A stretch of DNA of 64,000 nucleotides from Amborella trichopoda. Its lineage: Eukaryota > Streptophyta > Magnoliopsida > Amborellales > Amborellaceae. Of this stretch, positions 12,107 to 23,280 are shown piece by piece. The DNA is taken from positions 536,460-600,459 of the forward strand of contig NW_006496667.1 of NCBI RefSeq assembly GCF_000471905.2, written 5' to 3'. The translations under genes and the position numbers were made by a program. How positions within the stretch are numbered: the first letter of the stretch is position 1; every line of letters starts with the position of its first letter. The notes beneath the pieces are model-generated. The model did no database searches. It worked only from the letters and a program-made list of their open reading frames with translations, and had not been told where the DNA came from.

Positions 12107-12164
12107 GGGCAAGCCCCAAAAGGCTCGGGAGTCCCGGGCAAGCCCCAAAAGGCTCGGGAGTCCC
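12107..12164 (+). repeat. 29-bp direct repeat, two identical copies
   Basis: A 29-bp GC-rich unit beginning GGGCAAGCCCC occurs twice head to tail (12107-12135, 12136-12164) in the resumed E1 LTR. Each unit contains short palindromes (GGGC-AA-GCCC and GGG-AGT-CCC). Confidence 0.85.
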
Positions 12165-12449
12165 GGGCCATTCGACCTGGTTCTTTATCATTTCCTTCAT
12201 TTCACTTCTCCTACTTTATTGTTTCACTTATTTTGATCTGTTTGTTTTAGAAATCATACGTTAGTGTCATGGATCATGCTGGCTCTGCCACAGATTTGAG
12301 AGTAGATCTGCTCGTTTCCAGGCAGATCTGGCCTCAAATATGAATTTGTTTTGTCCCACCTTCTCTACTATTTAATTTTCATTTCGTTTAAGGTGTTAAA
12401 ATCGAGGGATCTTCATAAGAAAATATGTTTGATTTTCATCATAAACATG

Positions 12450-13090
12450 AATGTTGTCCCAGTCAAGAAAAAGAACGGCCAAATCAGGGTCTGCAGCGAC
12501 TTTCGTGACTTGTACACTGCTTGTCCCAAAGAAGATTTCCCCCTCTCATTCACCGAGATGCTGGTTGACTCCACGGCCCAATGCCAAATCTTCTCTTTTA
12601 TGGACGGTTGTTTTGGTTACAATCAAATCAGGATGGAGTCAAAGGATGAGGAGGCTACGACATTCTTGACTTCAAAAGGTGTCTTTTGCTACACTATGAT
12701 ACCTTTTGGGCTAAAGAATGCTGGTACCATGTATCAGTGAGCCATGACAACCATCTTCAAGGACATGATTCACAAGGAGGTCGAGTGCTATGTGGATGAC
12801 TTGGTGGTAAAGTCTGAAACAAAAGCCACTCACGTTCAAGACCATAAAATTTGAGCAGTTGCGGCATCACCAGCTCAAGATGAATGCCTTGAAATGCGCC
12901 TTCGGTGTATGCTCAGGAAAATTCTTAGGGTTTATTGTGAGATACCTTGGCCTGGAGATTGAGCAAGTCAAAATCAAGGCAATTCGGGACATGCCGCCGC
13001 CTACAACCCTCCCTGAACTGCGGTCTCTTCAAGGACAACTCGCCTACATTAAGATGTTCATTTCGAACCTTTCAGGGCGATGTAATCACG
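12450..13090 (+). pseudogene. E3 reverse transcriptase remnant
   Basis: Typical plant gypsy RT sequence from the VPVKKKNGQIRV motif (about 12455) through DGCFGYNQI and PFGLKNAG to the YVDD catalytic motif at 12789-12800, followed by the LEKVFE-like and LGFIV regions. RT copies element RNA into DNA. The domain start is missing because E1 lies there. The remnant is broken and not functional. Confidence 0.85.
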
Positions 13091-13530
13091 TTTCACACCT
13101 CCTAAAGAAGGACACTCCCTTCATATGGGATGATGCAGTACTTGTTGAATCCACCCGTACTCTCTATGCCAGTGTTAGGATGGCCTCTCATCCTATACAT
13201 GACTGCCCTCAACGAGTCACTCGGGGCACTCTTGGCACAGAACAATGATGGAGTGAAAGTGACAACGCTCTATTATCTCAGCCGCAAAATGCAAGGGGCC
13301 GATAAGAACTACTTTCCCATCAAAAAAATGTGCCTAGCCTTAATCTTTACGATATGGAAGCTCCGCAATTTCTTGCTCAGCCACGAGGTCAAGTTAATCT
13401 CCAAGGCGGACCCGGTCAAGTTCCTTATGACCCGGCCAAGTTTGTCAGGGCCTTTGACCAAGTGGGCATTATTGCTGATGGAGTTCGACATCACGTATGT
13501 ACCACAGAAGGCCGTTAAAAGGCCAAGCCC
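13091..13530 (+). pseudogene. E3 RNase H (gypsy-type) remnant
   Basis: Contains the thumb and RNase H region usual after gypsy RT: PLILYMTALNESLGALLAQ, then LYYLSRKMQGA, then a MEFDITYVPQKA tail near 13480-13515. This domain would degrade the RNA strand during reverse transcription. Broken. Confidence 0.8.
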
Positions 13531-13599
13531 TAATAGACTTCCTTGCGGCTCACCCGGTCCCTTCAAAATCTCCCTTGTCAAGAGATCTCCTGGATGAAG

Positions 13600-14040
13600 A
13601 TATTTTATGCACGGCGTTAACTCCGCCATGGGAGATGTACTTTACAAAGCATTTCAGTCTGATAGAGGAGGCGCTAGAGTTGTGTTCTTAACTCTCGACG
13701 GTGAAATGATTCCCCTATCCTTCTCACTTGCAGAGGTGTTTTCTCATAATGAAGCTGAGTACCAAGCCCTCATAATCGGGCTTGAGATTGCCCAAGAGCT
13801 AGACCTGGAGCAGCTAAACATCTTCGGTGACTCTGAGCTGGTCATCCGGAACCTTAAAGGGATTTATGACATGAGGAAGGTTACTCTCAAGCCTTATCAT
13901 GACACAACCAAAACTTACATGGCCTAGTTCGATGACTTCTCCTTGAGTCATATCCCTAAAAGGCTAAACTCTTAGGCTGACGCACTCTCAAAACTCGGTG
14001 CCACCATCCAATTGTCTTCATCATGGCCCACTCCAGTCTA
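13600..14040 (+). pseudogene. E3 second, archaeal-type RNase H remnant
   Basis: A second RNase H-like domain lies between the gypsy RNase H and integrase. The markers are SHNEAEYQALIIGLEIAQEL (about 13743-13802), FGDSELVI, and the SHIPKRLN-type tail near 13945. An extra archaeal-type RNase H in this position is a known feature of the plant Tat lineage, and it is the main basis for placing E3, E4 and E6 there. Broken. Confidence 0.8.
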
Positions 14041-14259
14041 GCTAACCGAATGGAGACACGTCGACTTGAGAACCAATGTTGACACGGATGATGAGAGGGA
14101 TGTCTTCCTTGAGTGTCTGCCTTACCCATTAGGGGCACTCCTCGCGGCTAGGTACGTCATCGAGGCAGAGCCTGAAATTTCCCAAGGAAAAGAATTCAAG
14201 GCCAGGGACCAAGAACCCAAATTCTTCGACCCGATGTGTGCAGAGGTTGAACAAGTAGA

Positions 14260-15487
14260 GGACTGAAGGGAGCCTATCATGGACTTCATAAAACATGGGA
14301 GGTTGCCTCAAGATCAGGCAGAACGCAACGGCATACGACGGATGTCCACCATGTACACCCTTCTCGATGAGGATGTCCTCTTTCGTCGGTCATTTGACAG
14401 AATCCCCCTCAGATGTGTCTATACATAGGTGGCAAGCAAAGTACTCGAAGAAGTACAATCAGGCATCTGCGAGTTGCATTAGTTCGGTGCTCAGCTTTAT
14501 GAGCATAGACGCAGAATCGGCTATTACTGGCCTTCCATGATAGCCGACACAAAAAACTACGTCGAGAGATATTAGGTGTGCCACATTCACTCAAGCCTCA
14601 TTCATCAGCCCTCAGCGCCTGTCCATCCTACAATGACATCATAGCCCTTTTCTCAGTGGGGCATGGACATTTTAGGACCCATCGACCCTCCTTCTGCTTT
14701 AGGTCATACCTTCATCCTAGCGGTGATAGACTACTTTTCCAAATGGGCTGAGGCAATCCCTCTTAGACAAATTCCAAGGACTGTTGTGGCTAACTTCGTG
14801 CGGCATCACATCATATACTGGTTCGGGATCCCAGACCGAATAATTTCTGATAAGGGCCCTCAGTTCAGTAGCCAACATGTAGATCGCCTAGTCAACCAGT
14901 TCTATTTTGAGTGGAAGTACTTGACTATGTACTACCCTTGAGCTAATGGGTTAACTGAGGTGTTCAACAAGACTTTGTGCGGGGTGCTCAGGAAGTCGCT
15001 CAAAGAAAAACTAGCACGAGAAGCTACCTGAGGCTCTGTGGGCCTATCGCACTACCACTGACAATGCCATGAATTCCACCCCTTTTTCCTTGGAATATCA
15101 AATACCCTTGAAATTCAAATACCCTCACTCCATGTTGCTATACATCAGGGACTAACTAAGGACAAGAGGGTCAGACTCCGCTACCAAGAGCTAGATGCCC
15201 TTGATGAAAAGAGACTAGAGGCCCAACAGAACATCGAGCTCAATCAAGGAAGAATGAAGAGAGCCTTTGACAAGTCTGTCAAGGTTCATTCATTCTCTCT
15301 TGGGGACCTAATCCTAGTAGTCAAGAGACCGTTCACCATGCATGGGCGTCGCAAAGGAAAGTTCGAGCCTAATTGGGAGGGTCAATTCATAATCAAGAAG
15401 GTTAGACTAAGTGGGGCCTATATACTGACGAACTCTGATGGAGAAGAGGCGATGCCCCCTATCAACAGACGATATTTAAAGAAGTAA
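14260..15487 (+). pseudogene. E3 integrase remnant
   Basis: Shows the zinc-binding region (about 14510-14600), the core with MDILGPIDPPSALGHTF, YFSKWAEAIP and ISDKGPQFSS (14663-14870), and a C-terminal part ending GAYILTNSDGEE..NRRYLKK at 15484. Integrase inserts the DNA copy into the genome. No chromodomain is seen, as expected for Tat. Broken several times. Confidence 0.85.
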
Positions 15488-17696
15488 TATCCCTAACATG
15501 GCCATAAAATGCGGTGTGTACAATAAAAAGATAGAAATGAAAATGAGAAACATCAAGCCAACTCAAGGGAAATTCATTTCTTTTATTGCACTGAGAAAAA
15601 CTACAAGTTACAATCGAAAGCCCATTATCAGGGAAGTTACAAAGCTCTTGCATCTAAGGATAAGAGGACAGCAACAAACCAAAGATTTGACGATAAGAGG
15701 ACAGTTACAGGCCAAGAGAAATGCCCTCCTTGTACAGAAGAAGCAAACCACCAAAGAAATGCCTGCCCCATGAAGAAGTTTAGCCTCGGTCCCATTAAGG
15801 AGAATGGTCACAAGCCAAAAAAAAAGGCAACCACTTTCGAGTCAGCTTCAATTCATCTGACGAGTATATCAAACATACAAGGCAGACTTCTCTGGTAAGG
15901 AACTAGCCTATGATGGAGAGCATTCCCTGTTCATAGTGGACACCCTTCCACGGAACAATATAGACTTCACAGCTATGCTGGAGGACTTGGCTTCCAACAC
16001 ACCACCGCAAGGCCTCCCCGTTTGCCATCACTCTTGACCCCCATAGGATATTGTCGTCCGAGGTCATCGTCGTGTGCAACAGAATGCTGCATCCTACCAT
16101 CACCATGGGTAGGCTAATGCCGTGCAGCACTATCACTGCGAGCCTCATTCCCTCAAGCGTGGGTATCGTCGTGTGTGACCCAGGGACGTGCGAAGGTCGC
16201 ACTGCATGCGACTTAATGGCATGCGTGACTTTGAAGCACCCCAGTTCCCAATGTTCCCAATTTCTAGGGGCACATTGACGCCTCTTCGATTCCCCCAATA
16301 GTCACCCCTCACCGTTGATCCACCTTCCTGTGACCTTTCACCTTCCTTGCAATCCTTCGGGTTTCACCAGAAACACACCTCCGACCGTCAGGAATCTCCG
16401 CCTGGCCATGTTCTTTCCCCTACTGGCGTGGCTTCTCCCAGTTAGAAACACTTTTCTGCCCAACGGAAACCTCCCATCTGACCCTATTGACGTGGCTTCT
16501 CCCAGTTAGAAACACTTTTCTGCCCAACAAAAACTTCCCATCTGACCCTATCTTTTCCCTTTATCGATGTCTGGAAATATCGCGAAAAATATCAGGAAAA
16601 TCCTTCCCACCTTCTGCTCGTTGCTGGAGTTGGCGAAACCACCAGAAGTCGCCAAAAAAAAAAAAAGCTCCCCTAAGTCCCTGCGACATGCGGATTGCCT
16701 TCTCCTTGGTTTCCCACTTCAACAGTTCACCAAAGCTCAAAGGAATTCCACTAAGTTTCCAGTGAGCTCAATGCAGCCCCTTCTCTTTCTCCTCCAACAA
16801 CTAGAGAGCTGACAAACCCCTATGAGCTCTCCTTCAATAGCAGGACGACTAGAGGAGCACTTGAACTCCAGTAGGGCACCTTTAAAAATTCTACTAAGGC
16901 CCCGAAAGACCCTCTTCCTTGCTCAGAAATCCTCGACACTTGCTGAGAAGTCTTCACAATCACGCTGCGAACCTTCGCACCTCCTAAAGCTTGCCAGAAA
17001 ATATATCTAAGGGTCCTTCTGTGCAAGTTTTGGCCAGGAAGTACACGTCGGAAAACCCTCGCTAGAAAGCTTTGGCTCTCTCTCTCTAAAACGCTTTCTA
17101 CCGTTTTACCCTTCGGTAAAATAGTAAACTGGGTTTTTTCTGCTTTTTATACCCTGCAGTACCGCAAACTACCCTCGACAAACTCAAAATGATGCTATAG
17201 TCCCCAGCTCTTTATGATGATAAGACCAGGCCGAGGCGAACCAAGTCTGAGACCCGAAGCATCATCATCGTGCTCCTCGTCAAGACTTACGTCGTGTTCC
17301 TCGGCAGGAGAGCAGTGCCGCATGCCTCACCAAGCCTTTTACTAAGAGCGTCTCAGCCAAAGATTATCGTCGTGTGCCTCGTCAAGACTTATGTCGGGTG
17401 CCTCGGCAGGAGACCAACGATGTGAGCCTCATCACGTCTTTTTTCATGAGCGTCTCGTTCAGGGGTCATTGCCACGCGTCTCGTCCACTGATCGTCACCG
17501 CACGGAACGTCAGGCGCTACTGCCGCATGCTTCACCAAGGGGACATAACTTAGTGTCATGAGCATGCGTGACACTCCCCTTCTGACCATCATCCCACGTC
17601 CTCAAGAAGTTCATTCCCTGCACCACAATCTCGCTCCTCAGCAAGCCTAGTCTCTGGTGATGGCTCTATTCCGCATGGAGTCGCGTTCCTCAATAC

Positions 17697-18650
17697 TGCA
17701 CGGTCCGCACTGCATGCCCTTAAACTGCACTATCACAGTCTGCGCTGCATGACCTTAAACTGCACTGCCATGGTCCACACTACATGACCTTAAACTGTAT
17801 TACCATGGTTCAGGTGCACGATCCTAAACTGCATGGTCTGAACTGTATGACCTTAAACTGTAGCGAAGGTTTAGTTGCACGACCTTAAACAGCAAAGTCC
17901 TTGTCACATGACTCTAAACTTAGGACCATGGTCCAACTGTGTGACCTTAAAATCATAATAAGTGTACTTGCCGCATGACGATAAAAGGCTTAGCACTATG
18001 GTCCAAACTATAACCCTAAATTGTAGCGGAGGTCTAGTTGCACAACCACAAACCGCATGGTCCTAGCTGTATGACTTTAAACTGCATAGCCATGGTCCGA
18101 GCTACAAATGGTCCATATACATAACTCCGACTAGACCCCCAATGGAGTTAGATGTATGCAAGGGACATACTCATCCCCATCATCTCCAGAGAGTTAAGGC
18201 CATTATCCCTTCAACTCATGGTGGGGTTCATCTGTGCTTTGGCCTCTCAGAGTTCCATGCACGCCGATATTCATTATCCTCGAGGAATCACACTGGCCCT
18301 CCTAATCCCCAGTGAAGCCTCTCCTGCTTAACCCTCCTCGTAGGGTCACCGCCTAAACTATCTTTATCGCTAGGGAGTCAGATTGATATCCACATACCTA
18401 CCCCCTCCAGGACGCCCTATTGGCATGACGACTCGTACTTGGTCCATGCTGCATGACCCTAAACTGCATAGTCATGATTCAAACTATATGACCTTAAACT
18501 ATAGCGGAGGTCTAGTTGCACGACCTTAAACTACACAGTCCTAGTTGCATTACTTAAAACTGCATAACCATGGTCCAAGCTATATGACCTTAAACCATAG
18601 TGCGCGTCCTGGGCGCATGATGTTAAACTACTTTGCCTAAGTCTAGGAAG
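17697..18650 (+). repeat. ~35-bp array in E3 (two blocks)
   Basis: Units built around CATGACCTTAAACTGCA plus a CATGGTCC element occur at 17697-18125 and 18430-18650, with non-repetitive sequence between. Units are diverged and of uneven length. The same array type occurs in E4 and, inverted, in E5. Confidence 0.8.
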
Positions 18651-19596
18651 GACAACCTTAAAGCATGCCCCGCTAACTACACACCCCTTTTACGTGCATC
18701 TTCAAGCACGCCTTCCCTAACCGATCCATTGGTGTGCACGTACCCTATTCTTCTTCTCCCCAGTGAGAGTACTTAGGCGCACACTCCCTTTACGTGCATC
18801 TCCATGCACGTCTTCCCAGCCGGCCCATTCGTGTGCGCAGGCGACCTACACCACCTCCATTGCCTCCTCAGTGAGTCTACATATACCCACATGCCCTTTA
18901 CATGCACGCACGCCTTCCCTAGCTGGCCCATTCATGTGCGCGAGCGGCCTTCACCATCTTTCATCATCCCCCAGTGAGTCTTGCCCATGTTCACCAAACG
19001 GCAAGCCATGTTGACACCCATATTCTTTGTTAGCTAGTGGGTCACCACCTTTCACCTACCATCCAATCAACTCTCCACAAGTAACCTCATGTCATCCTCC
19101 CAAGTGAGTCAAAATCATCACCAGACTCACTTTGTGGCGTCTACAAGCTATTATTCCTTACTACTACGGTCCAACTATATGACCTTAAAACTATAGTGCA
19201 TGTCCTGGTCGCATGACATTAAAAGGCTTCACACAGGTCTCGAAGAAACGACCTTAAAACACGCCTTCTCAAACAAAAGGGTCACGGTATACACCTGAAC
19301 AAGGGAACGCTATGAGTAAAAATGATGGACGGGCATGGTCACAAAATCATGAGTAAAAGTGTTTTGTGAAAAAAAAAACCTAGGTAGGGTGAAAACCCCA
19401 AGAGGGCACCGTGAGCAAAATTGGATGAAAAAGGTGGAAATGACCACAAGGTCATGGGTAAAAGAGCTCGAAAATAACAGAAGTTGGTAAAAACCATCTT
19501 CACGGCGCCACTTTTCCTGTTCAAGTGAAAACCCACGAAAGGGCACTTAGACCGACAAAGCAAGTTAACACATCTCCATAGCCTCAACCGACACCC

Positions 19597-20092
19597 CAGT
19601 TTCATAGCTCATCAGGGAGTGATAGTACATAAGGTCTCCCCGGTTTCGTGGCTTATCAGGAAGTGAGAACCTCACAAGATATTCCCGCTTTCATGGCTCA
19701 TCAAGGAGAGAGAGCACATAAGATCTCCACGGTTTCGTGGCTCATCAGGGAGTGAGAGCACATAAGATCTCCCCAATTTCATGGCTTATCAGGGAGTGAG
19801 AGCCCCATAAGATCTCTCGGGTTTCATGGCTCATCAAGGAGTGAAAGATGCAAAAGATCTCCCCAGTTTCATGGCTCATCAAGGAGTGAGAGCCACATAA
19901 GATCTCCCCGGTATTATGGCTCATTAGGCAGTGAGAGCCTCATAAGATCTCTTCATTTTCATGGCTCATTAGGGAGTGAGAGCCGTATAAGATCTCTCAG
20001 GTTTCATGGCTCATCAGGGAGTGAGAGCAGCATAAGATCTCCCAAGTTTCATGGCTCATCAGGGAGTGAGAGCCACATAAGATCTCCCCAGT
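19597..20092 (+). repeat. ~45-bp hairpin array in E3, about 11 units
   Basis: About 11 units carry GGGAGTGAGAGCC, then AAGATCTCCCC, then TTTCATGGCTCATCA. Most hold the inverted repeat GGCTC..GAGCC (up to TGGCTC..GAGCCA) around a ~12-base loop. The array ends about 440 bp before the purine tract. Confidence 0.85.
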
Positions 20093-20530
20093 TCGACAAT
20101 AACAAGAGTCCTTGAGGGTGAGGACGATGACCAAAAGATCCCTCTGAAAATGCTAAGAGTCATCACGAAGGCAAGAAACTGATGAAGCCAGGGTCTAACC
20201 TGCCATAGGCTTTAAGGTAGTCTTCGCCCAGCCCCTATCCTACATGGGACCAGACTTTTGGGTTGGGTCAGAAGCCCCCGACTGAACCCCACTAGACGAG
20301 ACCTACAGGAGATACCTTGAGCATCAAAAGTAAACCTGTAGCAACAAACAATGCTGATCAAAGGTTCGTAGAATTTGGCCTTCAAAAACGGCTTGGTTCT
20401 GTACGAGGAGCTCCTGACAAAGGCCTCATGCTCCGGAACCCCAGATAGTCCCTTGAGGGTGCAGACTTCAACAAGATCCCTCAAACTTCCTCAATGATTA
20501 CACTTGATGATTCTCTCGAAGAATAACATT

Positions 20531-20543
20531 CGATGGGGCATGA
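20531..20543 (+). promoter_or_regulatory. Polypurine tract of E3
   Basis: CGATGGGGCATGA lies directly before the LTR-start remnant. It is aligned with GTGGGGCATG at the same place in E4. Confidence 0.6.
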
Positions 20544-20571
20544 TATTGGAAGGAGTTTTTCATCAACATGG
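20544..20571 (+). repeat. Stub of E3 3' LTR (about 28 bp)
   Basis: TATTGGAAGGAGTTTTTCAT and the next few bases match the LTR start of E4 (23281, 38192). After about 28 bases the sequence switches to E5 LTR sequence on the opposite strand, so the rest of this LTR is absent. Confidence 0.75.
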
Positions 20572-22155
20572 ATCGTTGAGAGAGAGAGACAAACAAACAT
20601 AAGGGAGAAAGGAGCTTGCACATGGCGCTGCCATCACCATGTGCGACCTGTGAACCCACAGGAGGGGGAAAAACAAAAAACAAGAGGCATGCATGGCACT
20701 GTCACTTTCGTGCATGGCCTTTGAGGGAGGCTCAAACAAAGAAGAAAAAGAAGAAAAAAAAGGAAGAGAGAGAAATTTTACCTTGAGCCTAGAGGTACAA
20801 GTCCAAAAGTTTCTCTCTCCTTTCTCTCTCCAAATGTGACCCCACAATGAGAAGAAAGAGAAATTTTATTCAGTAAAACTCTCTTTTTGCAAAGGGTTGA
20901 GGGTCTTGCGTATAATGATGGTGCATGGTATATAGAATTGTGCCCAAACATGAGTGGATTGATCAAAATTAAACCTAATTGCTGAAAATTAAGATTTAAT
21001 TGAATTAAAAAAAATTAGAAAATAGGGTGCAAAATGATAAATTTTTTCCCTTCTTAATAATTTGTGGAATTCCAAAATAGTCTTTGTGCTGCCCTAGAAC
21101 GTGCGTGATTTTTCATGGATGATCAGGGGTTGTTCTGATGCTTGGTTGATCGAAGATGATTGTTTTCTTGTAGGGCTCGGCATGACGATCGATTTGATAC
21201 CAACTTCCAACCATGGATAATGTTTATAGGGCACGATCATGCGACTTGAAATTTGAATGAATCTTGAAACTTCGGATCGATAGTGTGCTCGTTCCTTAAT
21301 TTTTTGTGTGATTTCTTCACTGGATCACTCTGATCATACCGTCGTGATCGCAAGGCACTAAACACAACTCAATTCCATGCCCGGACGAAGATTTTGCAAC
21401 TTTGGAGTTTTGGCCAGAATCTGGAATTTTGGTGACAGAATTTGCAGTCACTTCATCGGCTTTGTGTGTGGAATCTGACCATTCATCACGCATGGGGTTT
21501 GGGTCAGAGATAGCCCGAGACCTTACGCACAAGATGGAATTGGTCTCACGTTGATTGGGTTCGCGAATGGCGTGATTTGGCCACTCGAACGAGGTCTGAT
21601 GCTGCTGATTTTTCTTCAATTTCTTCACGGATCAGCAACTTCTCTCTAGCTTTTCTTCATGCTTGGGCATCGTCATGGGGCGCGCCATATATCGAGACAC
21701 TCGTCTTGACGAGACGAACATGCTCACCAAATTTGATCCCGATCAAACTCGACACGGGTGAGATATGAGCATTGAAAGTCACTATTTGTGACTGCCCCTT
21801 TAATGGAGTTGAGTTACAGGGTGGTCTTACGGGAATAGTGTGCGGCTCCTCCTGTTTTTCTCTTCTTCCTGGAGTTTCCATTCAGGCTAAAATTTGACCC
21901 CAAGGGGTTTTCATCCATGCCGGATCCAATGATGGTGGTCTCATTTCAAGGTGAAAGAGGTTGATTCTGCCGAAACTATTTGTCAGTCTACACTACCTTA
22001 GACATGTCAGAATGCGACGAAACTTGGAAAGAGGCTTTTGAGAGTCCTCATGAAGATCTTGACCAGTCTAGGCTATTCTAGGACTATCGAAATTTCCACT
22101 ATTTGTCAGGCTTTATTTACCGGGGGCCCATGATGATGAAAAATGCCGTCCAACA
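20572..22155 (-). repeat. Partial 3' LTR of E5 (1.6 kb)
   Basis: Read on the minus strand it starts TGTTGGACGGCATTTTTCAT at 22155 and matches the E5 5' LTR (56754 down to about 55100). The last ~1 kb is missing where it meets E3. A TATATA core-promoter-like site is at 20929-20934 and a purine-rich tract at 20734-20773. Confidence 0.8.
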
Positions 22156-23280
22156 CCATGCTCCTCCAAATGTTGTGCTTCGAGAGAAGCAAGAACTACA
22201 ATCATTGGGCAAATTTCCCCTGGCTAGCCACAGGACTACGTGAACACTAAGGAGATTCATGCAATGCTGTAACTAGGATGCTCAGACGTCTAGACGCAAT
22301 TTGCGGGTCCATCTGTGGAGAAATTAGGGAAACAAGAGACTTTTAATGGATCTTGTTGAAGTCCTCACCCTTGAGGCACTATTTTTTATTCTGACAGCTT
22401 GAGGATTTTGTAAGGACCTCATTGGTCAGAATCGAGCCTATATGGAGGCTAAATGTTATGACCCTTTGGTCGGCACTGTTTGCTGCTACACCAAGTTTTC
22501 ATTTGATATTCAGGGTATCTCTGTAGGTCCCATCTAGTGGGGTCCAGTCGAGGGCTTCTGACCAGTCCCGAAGATTTGGGCTCGTCGGCTAGGGGGAATT
22601 TTGGTGAGGCAACCTCATGGGCCCCATCCTATATGGTCTAGTCAGGGGCTTGTCCTGAAGCTCTGGGCCTGTCGACTGAGGAAGGTTTTATGCGAGGTGA
22701 TCTCATAACGAGGAATAATCTTGAAGTTTCTGGTAGGTTAAGCTCTAGCTTTGTCAGTTTCTTGCCTTTGTGATGGTCGTTAGCATATTGGAGGGATCTT
22801 TTAGTCGTCATCCTCACCCTCAAGGACTCTTGTTGTTTTTTATGTTGAAGTGTGGGAGATCTTATGAGGCTCTCACTCCCGGATGTGCCATTTTGTGTTG
22901 TGATTGGATGCTGGAGGCTGAGGATTTTAAGTAGCCCTCATTAGCCAGGATTATGATTGTTTGGCAATCGGGTGTCAACTTAGGTTGTGGTACTGCATCA
23001 ACCTGTTTTGTTGGTCCAAGTGCACTTTTACGGGTTTTCACATGAACAGGGGAAGCGATGTCGTAGAGATGGTTTTCATCGCCTTCCTTTGTTAGTTGGC
23101 CTCTTTTACCCATGACCTTATGGTCATGTCCTCCCTTTTCATGTGTTTTTTCTCATGGTGCCCTTTCAAAGTTTTCATCATGCATGGTTTTTTTTTTTTC
23201 ACGAAACTCTTTTACTCACGGTTCCATGACCATACCCGTCCATTTTTTTTACTCATGGCATTCCCTTGTCCAGGTGTACA
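22156..23280 (-). other. E5 3' untranslated region, distal part
   Basis: The reverse complement matches 19285-20543 of E3 and 37105-38190 of E4. It includes only about one unit of the 45-bp hairpin repeat (near 22855-22885), against about 11 in E3 and 7 in E4. It stops at 23280, where E4 is inserted, and continues at 40787. No gene is seen. Confidence 0.8.
23276..23280 (+). repeat. Target-site duplication GTACA, left copy (E4)
   Basis: GTACA directly precedes the E4 LTR start TGTTGGAAGG and recurs at 40787-40791 directly after the other LTR. Confidence 0.9.

Larger units (their letters stand above)
545..12447 (+). mobile_element. 3' LTR of E1, split by E2
   Basis: The LTR begins TGTAGACACC at 545 and runs to 1540. 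It resumes after E2 at 12043 and probably ends in ..AAACA at 12447, just before E3 reverse-transcriptase sequence begins. The two parts add up to about 1.4 kb. The left boundary is well supported by the purine tract. The right end is inferred from the terminal CA and from where homology to the E4 RT starts (about 12450). The implied nesting is E2 into the E1 LTR, and E1 into the RT of E3. Confidence 0.6.
15488..20543 (+). other. E3 3' untranslated region, 5 kb, no gene
   Basis: A long non-coding stretch between the end of integrase and the purine tract, homologous along its length to 33425-38180 of E4 and, inverted, to 40787-44228 plus 22156-23280 of E5. Contents in order: a segment shared with the start of the E4 3' region (15530-15780), ordinary sequence, two blocks of a ~35-bp array (17697-18650), ordinary sequence, and a ~45-bp array (19597-20092). 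Long, tandem-repeat-bearing 3' regions are known for Ogre/Tat elements. The small open frames here have no recognisable domain. Confidence 0.75.
12448..20571 (+). mobile_element. E3: 5'-truncated Tat-type Ty3/gypsy element
   Basis: A plus-strand element that begins abruptly within reverse transcriptase, next to the E1 LTR. It continues through RNase H, archaeal-type RNase H and integrase to 15487, then a 5-kb 3' untranslated region with two tandem arrays, a G-rich tract and the first ~28 bases of an LTR at 20544. At about 20572 it meets E5 LTR sequence in the opposite orientation. LTR start, array types and protein remnants match E4, so it belongs to the same family. The coding part is broken several times. 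The 5' half presumably lies left of E1, outside the window. Confidence 0.8.

Noticed and set aside
15488-19300. Small plus- and minus-strand open frames (60-130 codons) as genes
   Set aside because: They fall in element 3' regions, have no known domain, are not conserved in frame between E3, E4 and E5, and are of a length expected by chance.
17697-20092. CRISPR array
   Set aside because: Units are head to tail, diverged and without unique spacers, and the context is a plant retroelement 3' region.
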